A DNA stretch of 64,000 nucleotides from Phycisphaeraceae bacterium (GTDB lineage: Bacteria; Planctomycetota; Phycisphaerae; Phycisphaerales; UBA1924), in contig RECQ01000048.1 of the NCBI GenBank assembly GCA_007693965.1, positions 1 through 64,000 on the forward strand. The letters are read 5' to 3'. Numbering within the stretch: position 1 is the stretch's first letter; each line of letters opens with the position of its first letter. The notes beneath the pieces are model-generated. The model was given only the letters and a program-made list of their open reading frames with translations. It had not been told where the DNA came from and made no database searches. A program made the position numbers and the translations under genes. Below, piece by piece: positions 8,274 through 17,565 of this stretch.

Positions 8274-8972
8274 ATGACGCAGGCAGCCGCGCTGCAAATC
8301 CAGGATCTGAAGTTCCGTTATCCCGGCGCCGCCACGGGGTCGCCGTGGGTGATCGACATCCCCGCGCTGGAGCTGGCGCCCGCCGAGCAGATGCTGCTCA
8401 CCGGCGGCTCCGGCCGGGGCAAGAGCACGCTGCTGCAGCTCATCGCCGGGCTGATGGATCCGGACTCAGGGGTGGTGACGGTTTCGGGCCAGGACATCCA
8501 CGCTTTGCGCGGCGCCCGGCGCGATCTCTTTCGAGGACGGGCCATCGGCATGATTTTCCAGACCTTCAACCTGCTGCACGGCTTCAGCGCCATGGAGAAC
8601 GTGATGGCGCCGATGATGTTCTCGCAGATCCCGCGGCGCGAGCACCGGGAGCGGGCGAGGGCGCTGCTGGAGCGGCTGGGCATTGACCGGCCGCAGGCGA
8701 GGCCGGAGACGATGAGTGTCGGGCAGCAGCAGCGCATCGCGGTGGCGCGGGCGGTGGCGTGCGGGCCTGCGCTGGTGCTGGCGGATGAACCGACGGCCAG
8801 CCTCGACCCTGAGAACGCGTCCATCGCGATGGAGCTGATCCAGGGCGCCTGCACGGAAGTCGGCGCCGCGCTGCTGTGCGTGAGCCACGACCCGGCGATG
8901 CCAACGCGATTCGAACGCCGCGCATCGTTCGACGAGATCGCCGCCAACGCACACCCCGCCTCAACGATCTGA
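8274..8972 (+). CDS. ABC transporter ATP-binding protein (LolD/MacB type)
   Basis: A 232-residue ATPase with Walker A GGSGRGKST (about 43-51), Q-loop FQTFN, a signature variant MSVGQQQR, and Walker B with D-loop LVLADEPTASLD. The family drives FtsX-like permeases that extract lipoproteins or export peptides or envelope components without moving substrate through the membrane in the usual way. The permease gene follows after about 100 bp and a DUF3299-like gene after that, suggesting one transporter operon. ATG 8274 follows directly behind the nuclease-like gene; a GGACGCCC leader gives only weak ribosome-site support. Confidence 0.85.
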   Translation: MTQAAALQIQDLKFRYPGAATGSPWVIDIPALELAPAEQMLLTGGSGRGKSTLLQLIAGLMDPDSGVVTVSGQDIHALRGARRDLFRGRAIGMIFQTFNLLHGFSAMENVMAPMMFSQIPRREHRERARALLERLGIDRPQARPETMSVGQQQRIAVARAVACGPALVLADEPTASLDPENASIAMELIQGACTEVGAALLCVSHDPAMPTRFERRASFDEIAANAHPASTI

Positions 8973-9040
8973 CCAAAAAGACACCGACAATACGTACATC
9001 CACCGCCCGACTCTCAGCACTCAGAAATCAGAACTCACTA

Positions 9041-9068
9041 CTCGGCACTCGGCACTCGGAACTCGGAA
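9041..9068. repeat. Heptanucleotide tandem repeat (CTCGGCA/CTCGGAA x4)
   Basis: Two copies of CTCGGCA and two of CTCGGAA lie in a row, ending 7 bases before the permease ATG. They occupy the place where a ribosome-binding site is expected. Less regular relatives of the unit extend upstream to about 9011. Confidence 0.85.
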
Positions 9069-9075
9069 CTCCCCC

Positions 9076-10350
9076 ATGGCGATGAGCGACTTCACCATCA
9101 TCTCCCGCAGCCTCAGCTCGAGGCTCTTCTCGACGGTGACGACGGCGCTGACGGTCGCCGTGGCGGTGGGCCTGATGCTCACGCTTCTGTCGCTGCGTGA
9201 GGCGGGGCGCGACGCCTTCAGCCGCGGCGGCGGGAACATGGAGATCCTGATCAGCCGCGACGCCAGCCCGATGGCTTCGGTGCTGAATGCGGTGTTCTAC
9301 GCCGGCGCCCCGCCGCGGGCGATCGAGTGGCGCAAGTTCGAGGAGATCCGCGACGGTTTCCCGTTCGAGTTCGCGATTCCCGTCCAGCAGGGCGACAGCT
9401 ATCGCGGCTTCCCGGTGATGGCGACGAAGCCGGAGTTCTTCCGCGAGTATCGTCCGGGTCTGCGCGACGAGTGGACGGTCGAGCGGGGGCGGATTTTCGA
9501 GTCGCCCTTCGAGGTGGTGCTGGGATCGCGCGTGGCGGAGGCGACGGGCCTGAATCCGGGCGACCGGATCTTCCTGACGCACGGCGCTGCGGACTCGCCC
9601 GATGCGCACGTTCACTACGACTTTGATTACAGGGTTGTGGGCGTGCTGGGGCGAACGGGCACGAGCCACGACCGGGCGCTCTTCACGGACCTGGTGAGCT
9701 CCTGGATCATCCACGCCCACGATGTGCGCCAGAACGCGGATCCGAGCGTCACCACGACGACCGAAGCGGACCTGACCGACGCCGACCGCCAGATCACCGG
9801 GATCTATGCGCGCACCGCGGGCCGTCCCGGCGCCGAGGTGTCGGCGGCGTGGCAGATGGTCTTCAACCGACTGCGCGCCGACCCGACGCTCACCGTGGCG
9901 GCGCCGGGGCGCGAGATGGAGCGGCTGCTCTCGATCGTGGGCGAGATCGACAGCATCTTCATCGCGATGGCGATCGTGGTGCTGGTTTCCAGCGGCATCG
10001 CGATCATGCTGGCACTGTACAACTCGATGGAGCAGCGCCGGCGCCAGATCGCGGTGCTGCGCGTGCTCGGGTGCAGCCGGCCAAGGATATTCGGACTGAT
10101 CGTCACCGAGTCGGCGATTCTCGGGCTGCTGGGCGTCGCGGGCGGGCTGGTGATCTACTTCATCGGCGCCGGGCTCGTCGCGGGGGCGATGCGGCAGCGG
10201 CTCGGTCTGGTGATCAACCCGGTCCTGGATCCGCAGTGGACGCTGGCGGTTGTGGCGGGCACGGTGCTGCTTGCCTCGCTGGCCGGGGTTGTGCCAGCTC
10301 TGATGGCGTATCGCACCCCAGTTGCGAAAAACCTCCGTCCGCTGGGCTAG
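9076..10350 (+). CDS. FtsX-family ABC transporter permease
   Basis: A 424-residue inner-membrane protein with the MacB/LolC layout: an N-terminal helix (about 18-40), a large extracytoplasmic MacB-PCD domain (about 45-285), then three C-terminal helices (IFIAMAIVVLVSSGIAIMLA, ILGLLGVAGGLVIYF and a final TLAVVAGTVLLASLAGVVPAL) of the FtsX domain. The RRRQIAVLRVLGCSRPRIFG loop is the typical cytoplasmic coupling segment. It pairs with the upstream ATPase. ATG 9082 (second codon position MSDF) is an alternative start; no good ribosome site is visible because a heptamer repeat occupies that position. Confidence 0.85.
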   Translation: MAMSDFTIISRSLSSRLFSTVTTALTVAVAVGLMLTLLSLREAGRDAFSRGGGNMEILISRDASPMASVLNAVFYAGAPPRAIEWRKFEEIRDGFPFEFAIPVQQGDSYRGFPVMATKPEFFREYRPGLRDEWTVERGRIFESPFEVVLGSRVAEATGLNPGDRIFLTHGAADSPDAHVHYDFDYRVVGVLGRTGTSHDRALFTDLVSSWIIHAHDVRQNADPSVTTTTEADLTDADRQITGIYARTAGRPGAEVSAAWQMVFNRLRADPTLTVAAPGREMERLLSIVGEIDSIFIAMAIVVLVSSGIAIMLALYNSMEQRRRQIAVLRVLGCSRPRIFGLIVTESAILGLLGVAGGLVIYFIGAGLVAGAMRQRLGLVINPVLDPQWTLAVVAGTVLLASLAGVVPALMAYRTPVAKNLRPLG

Positions 10351-10390
10351 AATCGGACGATCGAACCTTCACCAGAGGAGAGAGGCCACC

Positions 10391-11446
10391 ATGCGGATTT
10401 TCTGGGCAGCCATCGGAATTCTCCTGATCGCGACCGCGGCGTTGATCGTGATCGGCGCGGATGGGAGCAGCGAGCGAGGCGCCGAGCCGAGCGGGATGCG
10501 GGAGACCGGGCCATCCACCCCGGACGCTGCGCATTCCTCCGTCGCATCATCGGGCGCCAGGACCGAGTCCCGATCCGCCCAGACTGCTGACCCGGCGGAT
10601 GAGCAGGTCACCACCGAGGTCCGCGCGTTCAACCTGCCCATCGACCAGGTGCGCAAGCACTTCCAGGCGCAGGAGGAGCGGGACCGGCGCGATGCCGCAA
10701 TGCAGGCGGAGATTGTGGAGCGGCCTGACGAACCGACCCCCGAGCCCGAGATCGCTCCCGAGCCGACACCCCTCCCACAGTCCGAATCCGCCGTGGCCAA
10801 GGGCCGCGATCAGGAGGATGTCGAACCGACGGAGTCCACAGCGACGGCGCCCGAGACGATGGACCAAGACGTGGTGGATTCGATCGTCGCTTCGATCATG
10901 GATGAACCCGAGACAGAGAAGACCGAACCGGCGCCCGAGCCGCAGCCGCCGCTGGTGATGCGTGATGAGCGCGCCGATGCGCCCTTGAACGAGACGCGGG
11001 ACGACGACGGGCGCCTGCTCGACGGACGATTCGTGATCTCCGGGGCGGGAACCCCGGACGATCCGTATGTCGTGAACTGGAGCCTGCTCTCATCCGCATC
11101 CGAGACGTTCGATCCGCGGATGGGGAAGACCGAACTGCCCGAGCGCATCAAGATGCTGAACGGCGCGCATGTGCGCATCACCGGGTTCGTCGCCTTCCCC
11201 TTCATGGTGCAGGAGTCGAGCGAACTGCTGATGATGCAGAACCAGTGGGACGGCTGCTGCCTGGGCGTTCCCCCCACCGCCTACGACGCCATCGAGGTGA
11301 CGCTGAAGGATCCGGCCAACCGGCTGCAGCGGATGATGGACTACGGCGCCGTCGAGGGCGTCCTGAAGGTCGATCCATATGTCCGCGGCAACTGGCTCAT
11401 CAGCCTGTACATGATGGAGAAGGCGAAGCTGGCGCCGGAGATGTGA
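10391..11446 (+). CDS. Membrane-anchored DUF3299-like protein
   Basis: A 351-residue protein with an N-terminal signal anchor (about 2-22), a long Pro/Glu-rich, low-complexity linker (about 25-205) and a C-terminal globular domain (about 215-350). That domain contains LNGAHVRITGFVAFPF, LLMMQNQWDGCCLGVPP and VEGVLKVDPY, a pattern resembling DUF3299, where a conserved CC..PP loop may bind metal. DUF3299 proteins are often found beside FtsX-type exporters, as here. The start is set by AGAGGAGAGAGG upstream. Probably periplasmic partner of the transporter; this is inference from context. Confidence 0.6.
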   Translation: MRIFWAAIGILLIATAALIVIGADGSSERGAEPSGMRETGPSTPDAAHSSVASSGARTESRSAQTADPADEQVTTEVRAFNLPIDQVRKHFQAQEERDRRDAAMQAEIVERPDEPTPEPEIAPEPTPLPQSESAVAKGRDQEDVEPTESTATAPETMDQDVVDSIVASIMDEPETEKTEPAPEPQPPLVMRDERADAPLNETRDDDGRLLDGRFVISGAGTPDDPYVVNWSLLSSASETFDPRMGKTELPERIKMLNGAHVRITGFVAFPFMVQESSELLMMQNQWDGCCLGVPPTAYDAIEVTLKDPANRLQRMMDYGAVEGVLKVDPYVRGNWLISLYMMEKAKLAPEM

Positions 11447-11489
11447 GCCAAGCGGGTACGCCTCCGGCGGCCAGCCCCCCGTACCGAAC

Positions 11490-12824
11490 TCACTCCTCGC
11501 AGGGGCCCCAGCTTCCGAGCAACGCCGCGAGCTCCGCAGAGCCGTAGGGCGATCCCCACTGGCCGAGCAGGGCGCCGAGATCCGCCGAGCCGACGGAGCC
11601 ATCGCCGGTGAGATCCCACGGGCACTCCACAGGGTCCGGGGCGAGGGGCAGGATGAAGTCGGCGACGACGGGGCGGTGGTCGGAGGCGAGACCGCCGAGG
11701 AGCTGGGGAAAGCCATTGAATGATGCGAGCTCCGGCGGCAGCGAGGCGCCGGGAATGTTGTTTGTCCGGAAGATGAAGTGCCTGCGAAGCTCAGCGATGC
11801 TGTCCTGCCAGGCGATGTAATCGAGCTTGGTGTTGCTGCCGAATGTGGCGCGGCTGTTGCCGAAGAAATCGCGGGCGTCGTCAAACATGCTGTCGGTGCG
11901 GTCGCGATCGGTGCCGTCCATGCCGCCGGGGAATTCGGCCTCGGTCATCCACGCGGCGGGGCCACGTCGGCCGTTGGTCGCCTCGTCTTCATTCCAGTCG
12001 CCGCCCCAGATGATGGGTGTATTCTCATCGAGGATGGTGGTGGCGGGCGGACTGATGTTCACCTTGCCGTTGGGATCGGGCATGCCCGTCCCGGCGCCGT
12101 TGTAGAAGTAGTCAATGAAGTAGGTGGTGTTCTGGGCGGCGGTGAGGCGCTGGGCCATCGAGCTTGCGTCGCCGAAGGCCTTGAGATGGGCGTTGGCGAC
12201 GACAAGATCGCCGGCGTAGATGTCGTCGGGGAGGTCGATCTCGGCGAACTGAAAGCCGCGGATGCCGCCTGTGCCGCCGGGGGCGTAGGCGTCGGTCTGA
12301 ACAGAGAAGTTGCTGTAGAGGGCGCGACCGTCACCATTGAGATCAGCAAAGGGATAGCGGCTGACGATGGTGTTTCGGTTGAAGCCGTCGGACACAGTGC
12401 TGGCGAAAACATAGGGCATATCGAAGTCGGGAGCATACTTCTGCACAAAGGCGGTGACCTCCTGGCCGGGGAAGAAGACATCGGGTCCGCCGGAGATGAG
12501 AAGTTGGACCGTGGCCTCGACCGCTGAAGCAGAGTCACTGAAGGCGCCGGTGCCATTGCCGACGTTGTCTCCCGTTTCCTGAAGTATGAGGATGTCGGGC
12601 TTGATCACAGCAATGATTCGCGCAAGGGCCGTCCAGTTGTTCTGCCCCTCCTGCTTGGCGTTCGTGCTGCAGATGCCGGCGAAGACATTCCAGGTCATGA
12701 TTCGCAGGTCGGTGGGCTCTTCCTTGCCCCACTGGCCATTGGCGGGATCCCACTGGGCCGGCGCCGCATGGCTGCACATGAACAGGCAGGTCGCCAGGAA
12801 TACGATTGCGCGGAACTGCTTCAT
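11490..12824 (-). CDS. Secreted endonuclease/exonuclease/phosphatase with dockerin-like tail
   Basis: A 444-residue exported protein with signal peptide about 1-23 (ending APAQ). The body is an EEP-fold (DNase I-like) hydrolase: DLRIMTWNVF, the metal-binding Glu in DILILQET, GGDWNEDE and the terminal SDHRPVVADF with its catalytic Asp-His. Substrate could be nucleic acid or phosphoester. The C-terminus has one full dockerin-like repeat (CPWDLTGDGSVGSADLGALL) and a second that has lost its calcium-loop half, keeping only GSAELAALLGSWGPC. ATG 12824 was chosen because GAGGAGAAAG precedes it. Convergent with the DUF3299-like gene. Confidence 0.75.
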   Translation of the reverse strand: MKQFRAIVFLATCLFMCSHAAPAQWDPANGQWGKEEPTDLRIMTWNVFAGICSTNAKQEGQNNWTALARIIAVIKPDILILQETGDNVGNGTGAFSDSASAVEATVQLLISGGPDVFFPGQEVTAFVQKYAPDFDMPYVFASTVSDGFNRNTIVSRYPFADLNGDGRALYSNFSVQTDAYAPGGTGGIRGFQFAEIDLPDDIYAGDLVVANAHLKAFGDASSMAQRLTAAQNTTYFIDYFYNGAGTGMPDPNGKVNISPPATTILDENTPIIWGGDWNEDEATNGRRGPAAWMTEAEFPGGMDGTDRDRTDSMFDDARDFFGNSRATFGSNTKLDYIAWQDSIAELRRHFIFRTNNIPGASLPPELASFNGFPQLLGGLASDHRPVVADFILPLAPDPVECPWDLTGDGSVGSADLGALLGQWGSPYGSAELAALLGSWGPCEE

Positions 12825-12922
12825 TCTTCTTTCTCCTCGCTGACGCTGGGCGTCGCGGCCTTCCAACAAAGGCAGATTTCGGGATGATTGTCCCGGATTG
12901 TGTCGTCGGCTCTTACTGCAAA

Positions 12923-12952
12923 GGCGCCTCCGGCAGTCATGCCGAAGGCGCC
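12923..12952 (-). terminator. Probable terminator hairpin of the large secreted protein gene
   Basis: On the minus strand GGCGCCTTCGGC pairs with GCCGGAGGCGCC around a 6-base loop (one mismatch), followed by only TTT. It lies 67 bp after the stop of the gene ending at 13019. A strong stem with a weak T-run. Confidence 0.55.
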
Positions 12953-13018
12953 GAATTCTTTCACCCGCACAGGATGCGTCAACACGCGGTTCCCGAGGCG
13001 GGCGCCATAATCAGGAAC

Positions 13019-15190
13019 TCACTGAGGGCAGGGGCCCCAGTTGCCGAGCAGCGTGCCGAGGTCGGCCGCGCCGACAGAGTTGGACCCGGTGAAATCTGCG
13101 GCGACACAGGGGCCGGTCGGGTTCGAACCCCAGCAGCCGAGCAGCGTGCCGAGGTCGGCCGCGCCGACAGAGCCGGAGCCGGTCAGGTCCCACGGGCAGG
13201 GAGGAGCGCCCGCTTCGACGGCCGGGCCGACGAAGAGCAGGACGTTGTACGACTCATCGATGCTGGAGGGGTTGCCGCCGCTGGCGGTCGGGTTCTCAAA
13301 CAGACCGTCGCCATTGACATCGTAGGTGATGGATGCGGAGACGATCAGGCCGCCGAGGTTGCGGGGGTCCACAGGATCGAGATCCGAGTTGTCCATGTTG
13401 CTCCACGCGGACTGGATGCCGTTGTTGGCCCAGAAGGTGGAGGGAGACGGATTGTTGTTCGCAGCCGCAAGAGAGATAAACTGGATCTGGTACTCGAGTT
13501 CCGAGTCCTGGCCCTGGAAGACATCGCGGTTGGTGAAGACGAGCTCAAGTGTGTAGCCGAAGTTGTCGGGATCGTAGACGGCGCGAAGGAGGCCTGAGGT
13601 GTAGATGTCGTCGCCATCCTCGGGGCGGGTGAAGCCGGGAGTGAAGGGCAGCTCGTCATCGTTGTCGCCGACGTAGATCTGCACGCCTGCGACGAAGTAG
13701 ATGTTGCCGGCCGCGTCGATGAAGGGGCCGGAGGTCGAGGGGCCGCCGGGCGAGAAGCCGCCGGTGATCTGGAAGAGCGTGGTGAGCTCGCCGATCTGGA
13801 CGCCGTCGCCGTCGAAGATGGGCTTGCCGTTGGGCCAGGCGCCCTGGATGTTCTCAATCCACGCCGCCATCGACCACTCCGGGGCGGCCTGGGGATCGTT
13901 GGGATCGAAGCGGGCGACGGAGATGCCTGTGAAGGGCTCGCCGGGATTGTCGTTGGGATAGTGAACCGCTGCGACAAGACCGCGACCCTGCTGGTCGGAG
14001 CCGATGGCGACCTGCTTGCCGCCACGGAAGGCGGTGGCGCCGCGGTACTGATTGAAGATGTTGCCGTTGGTGGCGCTGGGCGTGAAGGTGTAGGTGTCGA
14101 GGGGATCAGTGATCGACGTCGGGTGAACGAAACCGCGAGTTCCGACAACGGAGCCGTTGGAGCCCACGCCCCAGATGGAGAGGCGGTTGGTGTCGCTGCC
14201 GGTCTTCTGGAGCATGCCGGCGGTTCCGATGCTGCCGGCGAAGAACGTCTCCTGGCTGAAGGTGATGCCGCCGCGATGGTCGGGCCCGGTCAGGTGAGCG
14301 CTGGTGGAGGTCATCACACCGGCCGAGGACTCGTAGACGAGGAGATTGGAGAAGTTGGGGCCAATGGCGATGGGTCGACCGGCGATGTCCTCGGGGACGA
14401 TCGAAGGGATGCTGTGGGTGATGCCGCTGCCATTGATCAGGAATGCGCCCGTGTCGGAGGCGCCGGAGGCGCTGATGGAGTTGAGCGACATGAAGTTCCG
14501 GTCGAGCAGGCCGACGCGGAAGATGTTGTTTCCGGTGACGGGGTTGGAGCCTGTCACGCCGAAATTGTCGGCCCGGAAGGTGAAGTTGCCCATGGCGTCG
14601 ATGTCGCCGAGGCCGAACTGCGAGTCATCGCCCGCGAACTCGCTGGGCTTGTTGTGGGCGCCGATGATGCGGGAGACATAGAGGGTGGAGGCGTCGCTCG
14701 GATCGTAATTGACCAGAGCGCCGATGATGTTGTTGGCCGCCGGGTCGCCGAACTCGGAGATGGCGACTGCGAACTGATTGCTGAGGCCGCCGGGGGAGAC
14801 CAGCATTCCGGGGTTGTTGGCGGGGTCAGAGCCGAAGGTGTTGACGCCGAAGCCGGGGCCGGTCCACATGGAATACTGAGCGACAGGGTAGGAGACGCCT
14901 TCGAGCAGTGTGGCGCTCATGGCCTGCGAGCTGACCAGGCTGGAGAAGAAGCCGTCGGTGAGCTTGCTGGTCTTAACGATGGGGGCGATGACGAAGCTGT
15001 TGCCGGCTCGCGACTGAAACTCGGTGGTGCGAACGACGTAGTTCACGTTCTGGCTGTCAGCGTCCCAGGGCTTCAGGGCGTCGCCGGGGAGACCGGTATT
15101 GAAGCGGGAGACACTGTCCTGGGCAATCGCCGGAGCGGCGAGGCCCGCCGCAACCAGTGCGGCTGCGGTGATGATGCTGCGATTTCTCAT
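13019..15190 (-). CDS. Large secreted protein with two dockerin-like repeats
   Basis: A 723-residue exported protein with signal peptide about 1-22 (ending AIAQD). The body (about 25-655) is rich in G, N, S and aromatic residues with many short beta-strand-like segments and phrases such as FIDAAGNIYFVAG, as in repetitive beta or propeller folds. I do not recognise a catalytic motif. The end carries two complete dockerin-like repeats (CPWDLTGSGSVGAADLGTLL and ADFTGSNSVGAADLGTLLGN). ATG 15190 is set by GAGGAGTAGA. Probably surface or extracellular matrix; function unknown. Confidence 0.75.
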   Translation of the reverse strand: MRNRSIITAAALVAAGLAAPAIAQDSVSRFNTGLPGDALKPWDADSQNVNYVVRTTEFQSRAGNSFVIAPIVKTSKLTDGFFSSLVSSQAMSATLLEGVSYPVAQYSMWTGPGFGVNTFGSDPANNPGMLVSPGGLSNQFAVAISEFGDPAANNIIGALVNYDPSDASTLYVSRIIGAHNKPSEFAGDDSQFGLGDIDAMGNFTFRADNFGVTGSNPVTGNNIFRVGLLDRNFMSLNSISASGASDTGAFLINGSGITHSIPSIVPEDIAGRPIAIGPNFSNLLVYESSAGVMTSTSAHLTGPDHRGGITFSQETFFAGSIGTAGMLQKTGSDTNRLSIWGVGSNGSVVGTRGFVHPTSITDPLDTYTFTPSATNGNIFNQYRGATAFRGGKQVAIGSDQQGRGLVAAVHYPNDNPGEPFTGISVARFDPNDPQAAPEWSMAAWIENIQGAWPNGKPIFDGDGVQIGELTTLFQITGGFSPGGPSTSGPFIDAAGNIYFVAGVQIYVGDNDDELPFTPGFTRPEDGDDIYTSGLLRAVYDPDNFGYTLELVFTNRDVFQGQDSELEYQIQFISLAAANNNPSPSTFWANNGIQSAWSNMDNSDLDPVDPRNLGGLIVSASITYDVNGDGLFENPTASGGNPSSIDESYNVLLFVGPAVEAGAPPCPWDLTGSGSVGAADLGTLLGCWGSNPTGPCVAADFTGSNSVGAADLGTLLGNWGPCPQ

Positions 15191-15293
15191 TCTACTCCTC
15201 CAGGGGCTTGAAAGGGGTGATCGATTCGTTCCATCAACTGCCCACATGTAAACGGCGGTGAACTCGATCTCTCAGTCTCATCGTCGCTGTGGG

Positions 15294-15321
15294 GGAATAT
15301 ATTTTTACTTCGTGATGTCAA
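15294..15321 (-). promoter_or_regulatory. Candidate promoter of the large secreted protein gene
   Basis: On the minus strand a perfect TTGACA (15316-15321) is followed by an AT-rich stretch with possible -10 hexamers TATTCC (16-bp spacer) or TATATT (14-bp spacer), inside AAAAATATATTCC. It lies about 110 bp upstream of ATG 15190. This is the most AT-rich segment in this intergenic region. Confidence 0.45.
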
Positions 15322-15419
15322 GGCGTAGGCAAAGCAACCGCTAGTTTCCTGTCAATCCTGCACGCGACGTCGCGGTTGCTGCATTGGGGGCAAGAAGTGC
15401 TTTGCAGCGTTGGACGAAA

Positions 15420-16592
15420 TCACGGCATGACGACAAATGTGCCGGCGCCGAATTGAGAATTGGGACCACCATCGGAAATCTGAGGGTAATCGGCATACTG
15501 GCTTCTGATCTCACTCCAGATTCGAGCCTGGGCCACGCCGCCGCCGGATGGAATCCAGAATTCAGGCCGACGGACTTCATTGGAGTCCATCAATTCGACG
15601 TGGCCATCGAAGAAGAGCACATTGCCGCGGTGGACGCTCTGTTTATTTCCGTGGCGGAAGCTGATGCCCGTCATGTTTCGACCGGCCGTATTGTTGCCGA
15701 GCGGCCAGGCGCGTGTGAAGTCTGTATTCCAGGCGCCGGTGTCGGAGAAAGCGCCGCCGAAGGCGCCGGTCACCCTGACATCGTGATCGATCTGCGGCAG
15801 AGTGGAAATCTGGAACCGGGCGCCTTCAGCCATGAAGATTTTCCGCGACAGCGATGTGCCGACTCGATCAATCCGAGGAAGATATCCCGGCAGGTGAATG
15901 TCATTCCTGATCGCGGCGTTGGGATACAAGGTTCCAGTGCCTCCCCAGAAATTCTCAGTGGCCCAACTCGGCGTGGCGGCGCGATTCTGCCAGAGATAAT
16001 TCGTCGCCGTGGTGTAACTCATGGCGAGCTGAGGCCTGAACTGCAGATCGCCCCGGCTGAAACCCACTGGACGGACCGCTCCGTCGTAGGGGAGAGAAAC
16101 TTCATTGTTGGAGGGGCAGGCAAAGACCCCATAAGCCCCGCTCATGGAGCGACTTGTTCCACCGATATCTCCTGCCCCACTGAGTATTGCGAGACGCTGA
16201 TCGCGGCGCTGTGGCAGCGAATCGCCGCTACCCAGGTAGCCTGCAGCAAGCGGTCCGGCCCAGTCGAATGGCTGCAGAGCGTCGGGGCGGAAGTCGATCA
16301 TGTTTTCGCCGACTGAGCCCATATCGCCGAAGCTCGTATTGAGCAGTGAACGCCCGCTGGTGGCGGGGGAGCCCACCAGATCTCCGCGGTTGGAGCCGAT
16401 GTAGCTCTCTGAGGCGATGCCGATCTGTCGCAGATTGGCGCCGCAAACCGCCTGCCGGGCGGCGTCACGCGCGGTGCCGAGCACCGGCACGAGGATGCCG
16501 ATGAGGAGCGCGATGATCGAGATGACTATGAGCAACTCGATGAGTGTGAAGCCATTTCGGCGGTGGTGCGCTTCAGTTCGATCCGCTGACAT
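15420..16592 (-). CDS. Prepilin-like protein (type II secretion/pilin N-terminus)
   Basis: A 390-residue protein whose leader [20 protein letters not shown] (about 11-30) is a canonical prepilin signal with Gly at -1, followed by the long N-terminal helix and a globular domain. [17 protein letters not shown] near the C-terminus is the FFDGH-type ending seen in the planctomycete prepilin-like (DUF1559-type) family. AAGGAGTG lies before ATG 16592. Probably a secreted, fibre- or surface-associated protein needing prepilin peptidase. It lies 50 bp downstream of the small membrane protein gene and is likely co-transcribed with it. Confidence 0.82.
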   Translation of the reverse strand: MSADRTEAHHRRNGFTLIELLIVISIIALLIGILVPVLGTARDAARQAVCGANLRQIGIASESYIGSNRGDLVGSPATSGRSLLNTSFGDMGSVGENMIDFRPDALQPFDWAGPLAAGYLGSGDSLPQRRDQRLAILSGAGDIGGTSRSMSGAYGVFACPSNNEVSLPYDGAVRPVGFSRGDLQFRPQLAMSYTTATNYLWQNRAATPSWATENFWGGTGTLYPNAAIRNDIHLPGYLPRIDRVGTSLSRKIFMAEGARFQISTLPQIDHDVRVTGAFGGAFSDTGAWNTDFTRAWPLGNNTAGRNMTGISFRHGNKQSVHRGNVLFFDGHVELMDSNEVRRPEFWIPSGGGVAQARIWSEIRSQYADYPQISDGGPNSQFGAGTFVVMP

Positions 16593-16642
16593 CGATCACT
16601 CCTTGATCAGGAATTGGTTGCGTTTCCGCCTTGGCCGTCGCG

Positions 16643-17119
16643 TCAGCGACGCCAATCGGTAGGGATGACGCCCTCATACTCTTTCGGGCGAGGATTGTGG
16701 CCGACGACTCGGGCGCCACACTTGGAACAATTCGTCTGCTCAGGTTTCCCGATATATTCGTTCAGGATGACCGGCGTGCCGCCCTCGGGGCCACACTGGT
16801 TCTGGAAGCAGTATTCGACGGGGTGATACCCATCGGGCATGGTGGCGTTGGGCCCGGTCTGGAGCCAGCGAAGCTGACCGGTGTCTACGTGCATGATGCG
16901 AACTCGGGGCCAGTTATTGCTGGGGCCGGCGACGCCGCCGATGAGCTGGGTGAGTCCGAAGCCGACGGCGGCGATGCAGACGATGATGACGACAACGCGG
17001 GCCGCGGGAGATTTCAGGATCTTGCCGAGCCCGGCGCCCGATGAGCGCTTGGAAGGGCCCGGTTCGCGGCCCTCGACCTCAAACTCGACCAATGGCTGCA
17101 TCCTGGTCTGGTTGCTCAT
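16643..17119 (-). CDS. Small membrane protein with C-terminal Cys motifs
   Basis: A 158-residue protein with a basic N-terminal tail (1-38), one membrane helix (AARVVVIIVCIAAVGFGLTQ, about 39-58) and an extracytoplasmic domain holding a CFQNQC pair and a TNCSKCGARV knuckle (about 128-140) that could bind zinc. I do not recognise the family. It sits just upstream of a prepilin-like gene, the same strand and spacing expected of an operon, so it may assist secretion or assembly of that protein. A purine-rich CAGAGCAG precedes the ATG. Confidence 0.6.
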   Translation of the reverse strand: MSNQTRMQPLVEFEVEGREPGPSKRSSGAGLGKILKSPAARVVVIIVCIAAVGFGLTQLIGGVAGPSNNWPRVRIMHVDTGQLRWLQTGPNATMPDGYHPVEYCFQNQCGPEGGTPVILNEYIGKPEQTNCSKCGARVVGHNPRPKEYEGVIPTDWRR

Positions 17120-17565
17120 CTGCTCTGAAGCTCTCTTCCGCTGGTGGGCTGAAGCTGGTGATCTGTCTGAAGGATGGGCGTTGCGTCGAACATGTTGACG
17201 CTGGTTGATCCGTCGCCCTGTATGTCGTGATTGTCGATGCGAGGGTGCGAGGCGCGAGGGTCGGACCGAATCAACTGATTGGTCGGCGCCCGGGCTGCTC
17301 GCGGGAGGTGTCGGAGCATGGGACGGGAATAGTTGTAGGCCAGTCTCACAAGCCTCACCGTGAGCGCCCCGTAAGAGTTGCGCTAAGTCGACCGGTGAAT
17401 CGGCGTCGCGTGAATGATCCGAGTCCCATGATGCAATCTTTAGGCCAAAACTTCAAGCCAGTCGGCCCCCCGACGTGTCGTTCCCAGTACACTCCCCGCC
17501 CCTGTTCGAGCCCCCGTCCGACCCCGACGCTGCGGCGTCGGCGCCAGCCAGGAGAACGCGGGCCC
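17120..17565. other. Divergent intergenic region without recognised gene
   Basis: 446 bp separate the minus-strand membrane protein gene from the plus-strand permease. I see no convincing ORF, RNA or strong promoter. A 80-codon minus-strand ORF (17116-17358) ends by overlapping the start of the membrane protein gene but has no recognisable content. Divergent promoters must lie here. Confidence 0.5.

Noticed and set aside
13961-15211. 416-codon plus-strand ORF
   Set aside because: Antisense to the large secreted protein; Gly/Val/Glu-rich shadow.
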